In this document: one piece after another, positions 9,067-17,629 of the stretch
Numbering within the stretch: the stretch's first letter is position 1
How the letters are laid out: every line of letters starts with the position of its first letter
Source: Selaginella moellendorffii
Taxonomy: Eukaryota; Streptophyta; Lycopodiopsida; Selaginellales; Selaginellaceae
Length of the DNA stretch: 55,513 nt
Direction: 5' to 3'
NCBI RefSeq assembly: GCF_000143415.4
Contig: NW_003314365.1
Location: 1 to 55,513 of the forward strand
Position numbers and translations under genes: made by a program
Notes under the pieces: generated by a model
Told to the model about the DNA's origin: nothing
What the model saw: only the letters and a program-made list of their open reading frames with translations
Databases searched by the model: none

Positions 9067-10242
9067 CTGCCAGGCGCTAGTTGCTAGTGCACGTCCTTGT
9101 TTTGGTTTTTGTGGCTTCTTCAGTTGAACCCAGAGCTTCCGTGTTCGTGCCAATGTCTCGTGCAGACCCGATTTGTAGCACGTTTCTTGCTTGACATTCT
9201 ACGTGTGGGAGATGTATATGATAGATCGGAGGGGCGAGTTGCCTTTTATCAGGCGGACAACTTTTGTCTTGAAGACTTTCTTCACCTCCTCGCCCACCAT
9301 AATATCCACAACTATCTCTTGCATCGCCAAGCTAGAATGCTGCCCGAAGACGGCATAGAACCGGATGTTCTGATCGTCCAACACCTTCCTATTGATCAAG
9401 TCTGGAAACCTCGTCTCGCCCTTCATTGTTCGGTAGTAGGGGATCACGTCTGCGATGTCGGGTGTTACTGGACTTGCCAGCATCTTCTGCTTCAGTTTCT
9501 CCACCCACTCATCAGATACTAACCTGTGGTTGTATTTGCTTTGGATGTCGATACGGCTCACGTCGATTGTATATACTTTGTTGGAATAGTAACAAGTACT
9601 ATTATCTGCGACGATTTTTGTTGCCTCTTCTTGCTCTTTCTGCTCTTTGTGGCTCTTCTTTTTGGTGGGTGTAGTGTTCGAACCCGAGGCAATGGCATCA
9701 CCGAGTAACTTCTTTTTTGGAGGAGAGTCAGACGTCGGCTTGAGCTTGACCACCCTTTTCTGCTTCGGGGTAGTTTCCAGATTGACCCCCTTCCCCTTCG
9801 CTTCGCGAACTGGAGGCACTCTCAACGGTTCAATGTTGGAATATAGTTTTTGAACATCGCCGTAGGTGAGGTCCGTGGATTCCATGTGATCTTCATAGAC
9901 CCGCAGTGTCTTTGAAATTGTGGGCCTCCTGGACAACCTCTCCCTAGCTCCCTCTAGGAATTCCTCATAGCCGCTGCCCCCCTCCGGGAAGCCGCTAGGA
10001 TGTGCAAGGTGGATCTTGAAGGCGGACGCTGTCTCTACCACAAGTGCCAGTCCATATTCTTGTATGGAACTGCATGGAGTGTCTGTCACTTGGATGAGGA
10101 TCCCCATGCATTCTTTTCTCCCACCATCTGTGTTGTACAGCCTCAGATCCTCGCCTTCCATCCCGAAAGTCCAACTAGTGAGCTCCTCCCCCTTCTCTGC
10201 ATCCACATTGACAGTGGCTGGAAGAAGAACGCAATTCCTCGC
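9067..10242 (-). pseudogene. Exon with possible ParB/sulfiredoxin-like domain, large minus-strand gene
   Basis: The 392-codon exon starts with about 150 unrecognised residues. A Lys-rich linker (9610-9800) follows, then a region YTIDVSRIDIQSKYNHRLVS, SDEWVEKLKQKMLASPVTPD, and, after a strand, FYAVFGQHSSLAMQE. The order (strand, N-x-R, helix, short Pro loop, then G-QH-A) fits ParB/Srx-type domains, which bind DNA and nucleotides, but this is by eye. TAG 9199-9201 interrupts YISHT-x-NVKQET. The exon ends in the conserved-looking RTRKLWVQLKKPQKPKQG. The 54-nt intron 9013-9066 that follows is a multiple of three, stop-free and dominated by a palindrome copy, so it could be retained without breaking the frame. 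Confidence 0.45.
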
Positions 10243-10481
10243 CTGTTCAAAAATGCACAACAATTAGAGCTGACAGATGAAAAGCTAGCAGTTGGAAATA
10301 ACGTGAGGCCACACGCCATTCACCACTGCATCAGATGTCTTGAGGCTGCATCCTAAGATGGCGTGAGGCTATACGCCATCTGTAACCGGACTGCACTCGA
10401 AAGCCCAATCGGTGCATGCCAATGTTGCTATTGAATGGCATGTGGCCTCATGCCATTTTCTACTTGGCCTAAAAGACTTAC
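10243..10481 (-). other. Putative intron of the large minus-strand gene carrying three palindromes
   Basis: Donor GGTAAGTC at 10481 and acceptor TTGAACAG at 10243 on the minus strand. It contains palindrome copies at 10298-10319, 10358-10379 and 10435-10456. A short internal exon after TAGGATGCAG near 10345 cannot be excluded. The exon upstream (10482 and higher, ending VRLSRLHSASN) is uncertain. Confidence 0.5.
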
Positions 10482-10659
10482 CATTTGAAGCCGAATGGAG
10501 GCGTGACAACCGGACTTGCTGGCGAATGTGCACTGTGTGTGCAGCGGATCGTAGCAGCAAGGCTACTCTGCCACTTACAGTTGGAGAGTGGCGCTGAAAT
10601 CTCCCGGGACGCCAAGTGGGCTGCGTGTGGGTGGCGGAGTGGGCGGCGGAGTTGGCGGC

Positions 10660-10860
10660 GAAGTTACAAATTGGGTGTGTCTTGAAGTGGACGCCGATGC
10701 ACACGAGCGCGATGCAAGCGCGAGTGTGATGCAAGCGCGAGTGGACGCTGATGCACACGAGAAACCTGTAAAGAAGGTAGATGAGCGCGAATGTGAGCGT
10801 GATCGCGAGTGGGAGCGCGATGCGAGCGCGAGTACGAAGCAAAATGCAAAACCTAACCTC
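10660..10860. repeat. GCGCGA-rich degenerate repeat array, left side of the spacer
   Basis: Repeated words such as GATGCAAGCGCGAGT, GATGCACACGAG and GAGCGCGA occur at irregular spacing. The array translates as Ser/Arg- or Ala-rich frames on both strands, but these look like by-products. It lies just upstream of the minus-strand gene and resembles the array at 12290-12490, so the pair may flank divergent promoters or be protein-binding arrays. Confidence 0.55.
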
Positions 10861-10884
10861 ACACGCGCGAAATGTCACGACGGT

Positions 10885-11030
10885 TGGTAATCCTGCTACG
10901 TCATCATTCCTCGGACTTGGGCGCCACCATTAATTTCTGGATCGCCCCGCGCATGCGTGAAATCCAAAAGAAATCTGCAACGTCATCATTCCTCGGACTA
11001 CATGCACGCGAAATCCAAAAGAAAGATCAT
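10885..11030 (+). repeat. Imperfect direct repeat pair with CGTCATCATTCCTCGGACT
   Basis: The word CGTCATCATTCCTCGGACT occurs at about 10899 and 10982. Each is associated with a GCGNGAAATCCAAAAGAAA segment (about 10950 and 10987-11025). The unit is roughly 85 bp. No gene is seen here. Confidence 0.6.
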
Positions 11031-11129
11031 GATTGGGATATCATTTAATACCCTCGCTATATTTATACCATGCATGATTGGATATTCCAAAGCATCTTGT
11101 ATTTCCAAAAATGCCAGATGTTCAGCTAA

Positions 11130-12225
11130 ATAAATTGTCAGAGGATTTGATGTGACGTTCAAGCGTGTGGGCTCATGCAATTTTGATCCCAAAAAATGCA
11201 CCAAAAAATGCTCAGTGTCATCTGGCGTTATCTCTTGAATGGCATGGGGCCGCATGCCATTTTCAGGGGCACATAGGAGTATATTCCTAGAATATTCTGA
11301 TACGTGCGAGATTTTTTTGAGTTTTCTGGAGATCCAACCGTTAGATCGCAACTAGATTTTACAGAATGGTATACAATATCCTTCTTGATGATCCTGCAAA
11401 GAAGCATCTCGATCGGACACCACATGAGACCACACAAGCCTTACAATGTTTCAGGGGCATTTGCCATAGATCCGACTGTTATTTTGCTCCAAGATTTTAC
11501 AGTTTGGTGTGCATTGACCTTTCCATCAACACTGCAAAGGGACATCACAATTAGATGCGGGATCACAAGAAACTAATTTCACTAACTCTGGTTTCACCAA
11601 GATCTATGTAAGGAGTTATGAAATGAAAGGACCCTCTCTATTGAAATGTGTTTATGGTCCTAGGGGCATTGTGACATATCAAAGGATTTTGCATCAAGTT
11701 CTATATTTGCATGTTTATCAAGCTACTGAATTGCTAAACCCTAAACCCTAAACCCTAAACATGTGGCAAATGCTGCATGAAGAAAGATGCCCTTTCTGGG
11801 CAAATGCTGTAAGAGGCAGATGCCAAGCAGATGTATCTCAGGCTAGCGAAGGGGATAAACGAAAGCTAGCTATAAACATGACGGGATGCAAACAGATTAC
11901 TAGGCTGGTCCTACAAAAATCAAAAACCATAATTGAAAACATTGAAAATGCAAAAAGAAAGGTTTCTTGCCTTATATTGCCATAAATGGACGTACACACA
12001 CAGCATAATTATTCCTTTACACGGCGAATAATCTTGGCGCGGATCGCTGACACGGCATGGCAAAGTTCGAATCACTAACATGGCACAGCTGGATCGAGGC
12101 AAGGACATGATGTGACAAAGTTCAACCTCCGACAGCAAAGTCTAGAAGCTACTCAGTTTGAAATTTGTCAGAGGAATCATAAGATCTGGTTTGTCAGAGG
12201 ATTTGATGTGACGTTCAAGCATGTG
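11130..12225 (+). repeat. Direct repeat pair (GAGGATTTGATGTGACGTTC) in the spacer
   Basis: A stretch of about 30 bp containing GAGGATTTGATGTGACGTTC occurs at about 11137-11166 and again at about 12191-12221. Between them lie a palindrome copy (11239), a telomere-like repeat (11735) and no convincing gene. The ORF at 11761-11985 has no recognisable features. Confidence 0.65.
11735..11760 (+). repeat. Interstitial plant telomere-type repeat (AAACCCT)3
   Basis: Three full AAACCCT units plus AAAC, i.e. the Arabidopsis-type TTTAGGG repeat on the minus strand. In plants a short copy (telo-box) is common near transcription starts, so it may mark a promoter in the spacer between the divergent genes. 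Confidence 0.85.
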
Positions 12226-12289
12226 TTATTTTTGAATTCTCGAACTCATTCCTAGGTCTATCATTTTTGTGCGCCGTGTTCTTGGTTCC

Positions 12290-12490
12290 GCTGAGCGCAG
12301 TGAGCGCTGCTTGTGTAAGCGGCGTTGTGAGCTGTGGTTTATGCGTCTACAAGCGGTTGCAGCATTGCGAGCGCCATTGCGAGCGGCAATTTATGCGAGT
12401 GGCAGTTTGTGCGAGCGGCGCTACGAGCAGTTGCGGTGTTGCGAGTGACGCTACGAGTAGTTGCGGTGTTGCGAGCGGCACTGTCTTTGG
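12290..12490. repeat. GCGAGCG-rich array with a 30-bp tandem duplication, right side of the spacer
   Basis: TTGCGAGCG-type words recur every 10-30 bp. A unit of about 30 bp, CTACGAGYAGTTGCGGTGTT plus TGCGAGYG, is present twice in tandem near 12419-12478. No coding signal is seen. It is similar in composition to 10660-10860. Confidence 0.55.
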
Positions 12491-12699
12491 TGTGGCTACC
12501 GCGTCCTCTTGATATTCGGCACTTGTGCTTCCTGGTATGTTCACCATGGAATGGCTTAGGACCACATTTAGAAATGGCATGAGGCCACATGCCATCTTGG
12601 GCCCTTGCAATTTCATGGCTAGTGTATTGTCATGTATGTTTTTACTTGCCTGCAGCTGTGTGTATATCAAGATGGCATGAGGCCTCATGCCATCTTTGG

Positions 12700-12890
12700 C
12701 CCCTGCTAGCCTCATGCCATCTTTGGCCCCTGCTAGCCTATTGCCATATTCCTTTTGCCTTGCTACAACTGTATATATTTTTGTATGGGTGACTAGTCAC
12801 GCACACAAAAATATATATAGTTGCAACAATGCAAAAGGAATATAGCAACAGGCTAGCAGGGGCCAAAGATAGCGTGAGGGCTCATGCCAT
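12700..12890. repeat. Long imperfect inverted repeat (hairpin) around 12793
   Basis: The left arm (about 12718-12786; TTTGGCCCCTGCTAGCCT, ATATTCCTTTTGC, TATATATTTTTGT) is complementary to the right arm (about 12801-12870; ACAAAAATATATATAG, GCAAAAGGAATAT, AGGCTAGCAGGGGCCAAA) with few mismatches. The loop is about 14 nt (GGGTGACTAGTCAC, itself palindromic). A partial tandem copy of the left arm start lies at 12694-12720. It could fold as RNA into a long hairpin, or be a small inverted-repeat element inserted inside the transposon. Confidence 0.8.
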
Positions 12891-12914
12891 TAGTGGTACC
12901 ACTAATGGCATGAG
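12881..12914. repeat. Perfect 34-bp palindrome
   Basis: Two half-copies of the 22-bp family are arranged head to head around TTAGTGGTACCACTAA, giving an exact 34-bp palindrome centred between 12897 and 12898. It is the most symmetric site of the family. Confidence 0.92.
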
Positions 12915-13068
12915 GGCTCATGCCAATTTTGTGAATGCGAAATTTCACGTGGGTGTCAATAGCATGTTTGAATAATGGCATGTGGCCTCATGTTATTTGG
13001 TATGTTATGATTTAGGCCATTCTCCAATCATTTTTTGTATGGTCTTAACTTCTTTTCTGCACTTTCAG

Positions 13069-16044
13069 AATAGCCTTCAGGGTTGGGGAAAAGGTTTACA
13101 TTTTGAATGGTGGGAAGAGAGTTGCAAAAGGGACCCTTGTGTCTATGGATCGGAACTTTGTTATACACTATCAAAGGCTTGGGGAAGGCAATGCTACTGT
13201 ATCAGTAGAGACTGTCTTCGATGGGAATGTGGTCGCTATTGAACGAGGAGAGATGGTCGTCGGGGTAAATGTTGTTGTTGCCTTGAAAAATCTGCAGAAG
13301 AAAGCAGATGTTGGGGACAGCGCAAGTGCAACGCATGTTCCCTCCGTGGATCTTAAGAACCGTGCTACATGGATTCAGGCAAAGGTGTTTCTAAACAACC
13401 CCGAGGGGGAGGTGGTAGCTGAGGGCTTAGCCACAGTTGTCGATCCAAGAGATGCGGTTGCTAATCAAGAATTGTGCTGGGATGATATTGGAGTTGCGAT
13501 TTTAGAGGTTGTTGACACAGAAGAAAACAGTCTGACTATTGGAAGTATTGTGCGATGGAAATTGAGGCATTTAGTGTTTGAGAATGTGAAGGATTCACAA
13601 TCAAACACCACGACAACTGATGACAGAACATCTCTTCATGGGAAAAGAAAGTACACCTTCCTAAAGCGCAGCCAAAGGGATCTGAGCAACGAACCGAAAA
13701 GGCAGAAAATGGCGATGGAGGTTCGAATGGTCTCGACAGTTGCTTGTTGCAAGAGGAGGTGCTGTCAACATGCTGATTGGGATGCTATTGAAGAGGAGAG
13801 AGCAAGATACAAAACATTGTCCTAGAAGGCAGCTCACAATTTTGTGTATGAGGCATTACGGTCATCTGTTGATGCTTCAGAACATCAGGTGGGGGGCATG
13901 GTCTTCCAGAGGGGTTTGGTCTGCATGAAGGCATGGAGAATCATTTATGGAGTCCCTCGAAGCACATTCTACAGAATCAAAACTGAGTTCGAGGAACAAA
14001 GGGTTTAATATGCAGTCCATGGGAACGACGGTACGCACAAAACCAAGGGTCATGTTGTATATGGAGAGGCAATCTTCAAGAGGTTTGTTGAGACATGTAG
14101 CAAGCAGCAACCACATAAAACCCGCCTCTTGGAAGATAGAACACGAGACACCCAATGAGTTCTCCCTTCCATGTATACCAAGGGGGCCATATTGGAAGAT
14201 GTGAATTGGGAACTCCAGAGTAATGGCTACAGGAAGCTGAGCCAATCTAGATTTAGTAGATTGTGGAATAACAGGTTCAGGGATGTGAGTATAGGAAAGT
14301 ACTCCAGCTTTTCAAAGTGTGACAAGTGCACTGCTATCAAAATGGCTTTGTCGAAGAATTCTTGCAGCGCTCAAGAGCGAGAGACGTTGGTTAGAAGGCG
14401 GCTCGACCACAACATCGAGCAGAGAAGCTGCAGGACTGCATATTATCATAACAGGATTCTCTCCATGGAGAGACCTGACTCTTACCTCTGCATCATCCAC
14501 GACAAAATGGACCAGAAAAAGACGTGCTTACCTCGACTCAATCCTGCCCCCAAGGCAATCTCTTCATCCATGCAGCTGCCTGTGTCTCTGTTTGGCATAA
14601 TCGCTCATGGGCATGGTGCCCAGAACTATGGGAACTTCTTTGTACCTCTATGGGGTGGCGGGGGTGCAAACATGATGATTGCGTCCCAGCAAAACACTTA
14701 AGGTCTCTGCAAAGTGCGTAGACTGAGCTGAACGGCCAACCCTTGCATAAGGCCCTTGTCGATCAAACCCCATACAGGGTTCAGCTAGAGGAGGAGCAAA
14801 GGCTTGCAGTATTGCGTGGGGCCCCATGCCATCCCAGTGAATATGTTGGCCGTCAGATTGTAGGGTTATCACGTGAGGCCTCATGCCATTCCGACGAGGC
14901 TGGTCGCCCGGTGAATGCACAACCTCATCCAAACGAAGTAGAATCTCAAGGAAGTTCTTGTGGCCGATGTAGCCTTCCACCCCATCTTCTGCTCCAAACA
15001 GACAATGCTGGCAGTGAGAATAAAAACATGTACGTCTTCGCGTACTTGGCGATGCTTGTTGCCAAAGGCATATTTGAAACGGTTACACTTGGCTTTCTCA
15101 TGGTTGGGCACACTCATGAAGCCGTCGATGCCATGTTCAGTCACCTGGCAGAGTCCCTCCGGCGATCCAATGTCCTCACCCTCTCACAACTCTACAATGA
15201 ATTCCAAAATTGCATCAAAGGTATTGTTGAAGCTGCACTTGTGACAGAGGTTCCAGACTTTAAGGGGTTTGTAAGAGGCTACATCAGGGACGGATCCGAA
15301 ACGCTGATTGGCCACTCCAAGCCTCTTCAGTTTCATTTCAGCATGCGTGACGGTGCTCTAGTGATGAGGTACAAGATGAGAGAATGGGACACAGTGTGGC
15401 TGCCAGTGGACGGCATTGAACTCTTCAAGAGAGATCCCATAACTGGGGAACCTATGATTCCTCAGGGTTCCCCACGGCCGATGCACCCGGATGGACTCAA
15501 AGACCATGAAAGTATAGTGGCCGGGATTAGACAGCATATTGCCTTCTGGAAGAGGGGGTTGGTGTTTGGTGGAGAATCCTATTTTAAGAGGTGCAAGCCT
15601 TTGCTCGAATACTGGGAGAAGATTATATCTGCTATCCAAAATGGGCCGGTTGTATATGAAGAATTGGAAGAGTCCTTTTGGCAAGAACCCAGAGCACCAG
15701 ATAGTAGCGGAACAATGTCCTCTGGAAATGCAGTGACAGATAACGATGTTGAGGATCACTATTGTGGGCCGAGGAACAAGAAGCCGGATTCAGCATTCAA
15801 TCCAGTACAGGTCTGCAAAGGAATGGTCGTGCTTGGCAGACCCAGTAATAAAAAACAAATGATATGGGTGGGGCGCTGCATCACTGATGCAGAGGAGGAC
15901 GCGGAAACTAACTCCTTCAATGTAACTGTGGAGTGGTTCAAGCCAAGTTCCGGATATACGAAGGATTGCCTAGAAAAGAGATGGGTGCTGAATCCAAGGG
16001 ATCCCAGCATGAGCATATCGGTGGATAATGTTGTGCATGGTTAG
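13069..16044 (+). pseudogene. Transposase-like gene (DUF7869-type, probable DDE/RNase H fold), disrupted
   Basis: An exon starting after TTTCAG at 13068 encodes a small beta-rich domain (VGEKVYILNGGKRVAKGTLV onward). A Lys-rich stretch and a Cys cluster (CCKRRCCQ) follow at about 13740. The same frame continues to 14701 except for stops at 13823-13825 (TAG), 14006-14008 (TAA) and 14156-14158 (TGA), each explained by C-to-T. Conserved-looking blocks are VCMKAWRIIYGVPRSTFYRI, FSRLWNNRF, SKCDKC, YLCIIHDKMDQKK and, after a junction of uncertain structure at 14690-14990, LLLQTDNAGSENKN and FLMVGHTHEAVDAMFS. The Asp residues in HDKMD and TDN and the acidic residue in THEAVD are candidate catalytic residues. 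A C-terminal SH3-like segment (about 15800-16040) ends the protein. The block order matches what I recall of DUF7869 proteins; catalytic roles are inferred. Confidence 0.65.
14690..14990 (+). other. Uncertain splice or frame region of the transposase gene, with two palindromes
   Basis: The upstream frame stops at 14699-14701 and the downstream frame (14743-16044) is shifted, so one or two introns or a frameshift must lie here. Palindrome copies at 14811-14832 and 14868-14889 sit in this part. This parallels the minus gene, where palindromes are mostly intronic. Residues translated across them (VLRGAPCHPSE, LSREASCHSDE) are therefore probably not protein. Confidence 0.45.
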
Positions 16045-16905
16045 ATGCGGAAGCAGAGTGCCACCATCACCTTGCCAGACCATGCAAGAGATGCAGCAAG
16101 AGCATTCATAACCCGGGTTTAAGGTGAGATTCATTAATATTCCTTTACTAAGTTTCTAATGTATTTTATTTCAAGGTGAACAATCCGAATCTGAATCAGA
16201 GGAGGCGTGATGGCATGGCGTGATGGCGTGAGGCGTGACACCAAAAAGGAGGTGTCCACTAGCGCTTAGGCTTATAATGGCGTGTGCCCTCATGCCATTT
16301 ACTTGATCACCAAATACCTTTTTCCCTTTGCACTAGTATATCTTAATACCGGTCTGAGAAATAGAATGGCATGTGCCCTCAGGCCTTTTACTAAATCACC
16401 TTTGAAAGAAATGCAAGCCTCTATGTCGTAAAAAAAAGGTACTAGAGAAATTCCTTAATAATATGAATGTTATTTAGTTTCATGAAAATACACTAAGGGT
16501 CAAATGAGTTAAATGACTTCTCTAGACTAGCAATGCCTCTTGCTACACCTTCACAATTAGATTCGTTAGAAAAAGATAACATTGAATAATATCTAGATGT
16601 TCTCACTATTAAGTTATATGTCTGGCTAATAGGAATGACGTTCATCTTCGAAAGCTCACCACACGCTCAATGAACAAACAAATAGTGTGTGCGTGCATGC
16701 CATTGCTCTTCTTTAGCTTCAGATTCGGCTTGTTCACCTTGACAATGAGATTTATTATACAACCAGATGGACTCAGTCTGGACACAAAGTCACCGCGCTA
16801 GTCACCATGCCCCAGATATGTCTAGCCCCTGGACAAAAAACATATAATTTCACGTCATTTTCAAATACTTGAAAATTTGTACCTAGTCCCATTTTACTGA
16901 ATAAA
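16045..16905. other. Right subterminal region, no gene seen
   Basis: AT-rich sequence between the transposase stop and the right inverted repeat. It contains two palindrome copies (16277 and 16366), a cluster of ATGGCGTGA half-sites near 16205 and another half-site near 16690. No ORF with recognisable features. Confidence 0.6.
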
Positions 16906-16929
16906 TCCCACTTTAACGAAATAGAGCTT
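16906..16929 (-). repeat. Right terminal inverted repeat of the 12.5-kb transposon
   Basis: The reverse complement begins AAGCTCTATTTCGTTAAAG and continues GTGGGA. It differs from 4428-4451 at one position. Confidence 0.92.
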
Positions 16930-16933
16930 AAAT
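16930..16933. repeat. Target-site duplication AAAT (right)
   Basis: Matches 4424-4427; see that entry for the alternative 2-bp parse. Confidence 0.7.
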
Positions 16934-17274
16934 CGGATTCTGAATCGGGTAGATGTACTCGACTTGGAGAAGCTTGTCGAGTTCTTTCTTTACTTGTTCC
17001 ATCAGATTCGAATTCATCTGGTAGGCTGCTTGTCTTCTTGGTTTTGAGTCTGGAAGAAAGGTGATGGTGTGAAGGCTGAGTTTGGGCAAAATTCCCTTAA
17101 GGTCTCGATAACTCCAAGCGAACAAGTGTTTCTTCTTTTGGAGAAGATTGATGCCTTTGTCTCAAAAACTTGCCGAGATGTCGGTGGCGAGTACAATGTA
17201 GTGTTCATTGCCATCATCGGCAAGGCTGAATTTTTTGAGTTTTTGGTCGGCTGGAATTGACGGAATGTAGGCAA
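16930..17274 (-). pseudogene. Gypsy RT N-terminus, copy A
   Basis: Encodes PTFRQFQPTKNSKNSALPMM, then HLFAWSYRDLKGILPKLSLH and the helix LMEQVKKELDKLLQVEYIYP immediately before the insertion point. A TGA lies in SASF-x-DKG, shared with copy B and with the copy near 50830. Confidence 0.85.
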
Positions 17275-17629
17275 CTTTGTTGTGGTTGTCGACTGTGAAT
17301 GTCGGTGGCGCTTCGAGTTTTGTATCTCGAGTGACTGGATTTTTTAGTGCTGATGTAATCGGGGGTCATTCTCATTGGAAGTCGGCGACAATTCGGAAGA
17401 GGTCGATCTCGGCCAAAGGTTCGAGATCGGGGTAGGCTTTGAGAATTTGTTGTTCTTCATAGTTGTCGAGGCCATCTTCGAGATTATATTCTTCCAAGTC
17501 AATAGGTCGGTTTTGGCTGGACAGCGATTTGGTCACTTTTGTCGACACAGTTGTCGGTCTGTCTGGTCTGTGAAGGATAAGATTGTCATTGGGCCAATCT
17601 TGATAAACTTGGGCAGTTCGGAGCCAAGG

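Larger units (their letters stand above)
4870..10242 (-). pseudogene. Large transposon-borne gene: possible ParB-like, possible methyltransferase-like, acidic, and FCP1-type phosphatase regions (11 exons)
   Basis: Exons inferred from GT-AG sites on the minus strand: 10242-9067, 9012-7689, 7638-7552, 7495-7424, 7374-7231, 7177-6635, 6577-6563, 6517-6410, 6362-5778, 5730-5447, 5415-4870. They total 4,884 nt, exactly 1,628 codons including the stop, and every junction keeps frame; at least one more 5' exon should exist upstream of the 10243-10481 intron. Eight consecutive introns are phase 1 and most are only 45-57 nt. Three in-frame stops break it: TAG 9199-9201, TAG 8185-8187 and TGA 7304-7306, each one C-to-T change from Gln or Arg codons. 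It could instead be two adjacent genes. The role is unknown; its position opposite the transposase suggests an accessory transposition or regulatory protein. Confidence 0.65.
4814..16387. repeat. Dispersed 22-bp palindrome family confined to the 12.5-kb transposon (about 20 copies)
   Basis: The core is GGCATGAGGCCTCATGCC with AT and AT at the ends; variants alternate CATG/CGTG and change the central six bases. Copies start at 4814, 5889, 5964, 7193, 7384, 7525, 9024, 10298, 10358, 10435, 11239, 12574, 12672, 12869, 12905, 12975, 14811, 14868, 16277 and 16366. Half-sites lie near 4545, 4862, 12711, 16205 and 16690. The copies at 5964 and 12672 are perfect palindromes. Seven lie in inferred introns of the minus gene, two in its coding exon, two within 14743-15000 of the plus gene, and the rest in spacers or ends. 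I found none outside 4428-16929. Confidence 0.9.
4428..16929. mobile_element. 12.5-kb terminal-inverted-repeat DNA transposon with two divergent gene modules, nested in Gypsy RT
   Basis: Boundaries are set by matching inverted ends (4428-4451 and 16906-16929), by the duplicated AAAT at both edges, and by the empty site preserved in other Gypsy copies at 37720 and 50597. Inside are a minus-strand multi-exon gene (4870-10242 and probably upstream), a spacer rich in repeats (about 10860-13060) and a plus-strand transposase-like gene (13069-16044). About 20 copies of a 22-bp palindrome occur throughout. Both gene modules carry premature stops, so this copy is probably inactive. The superfamily is not certain: the plus-strand protein resembles DUF7869-type proteins rather than hAT, Mutator, CACTA or PIF transposases. 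Confidence 0.88.

Noticed and set aside
8519-9127. Plus-strand ORF of 202 codons
   Set aside because: Antisense to the well-supported exon 9012-7689 and its neighbour; no protein features.
10575-10878. Ser/Arg-repeat and hydrophobic ORFs on the minus strand
   Set aside because: They translate the GCGCGA-rich repeat array; a first exon of the large gene could lie here but I cannot choose a frame or start.
11761-11985. 74-codon plus-strand ORF beginning right after the telomere-like repeat
   Set aside because: Considered as a first exon of the transposase gene, but there is no homology, no clear donor and no continuity with 13069.
4814-16387. Could the recurring palindromes be a CRISPR-like array or tandem satellite?
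   Set aside because: Spacing is irregular (40 to over 2,000 bp), flanking sequences are not uniform spacers, and copies lie in introns and exons of a eukaryotic element.
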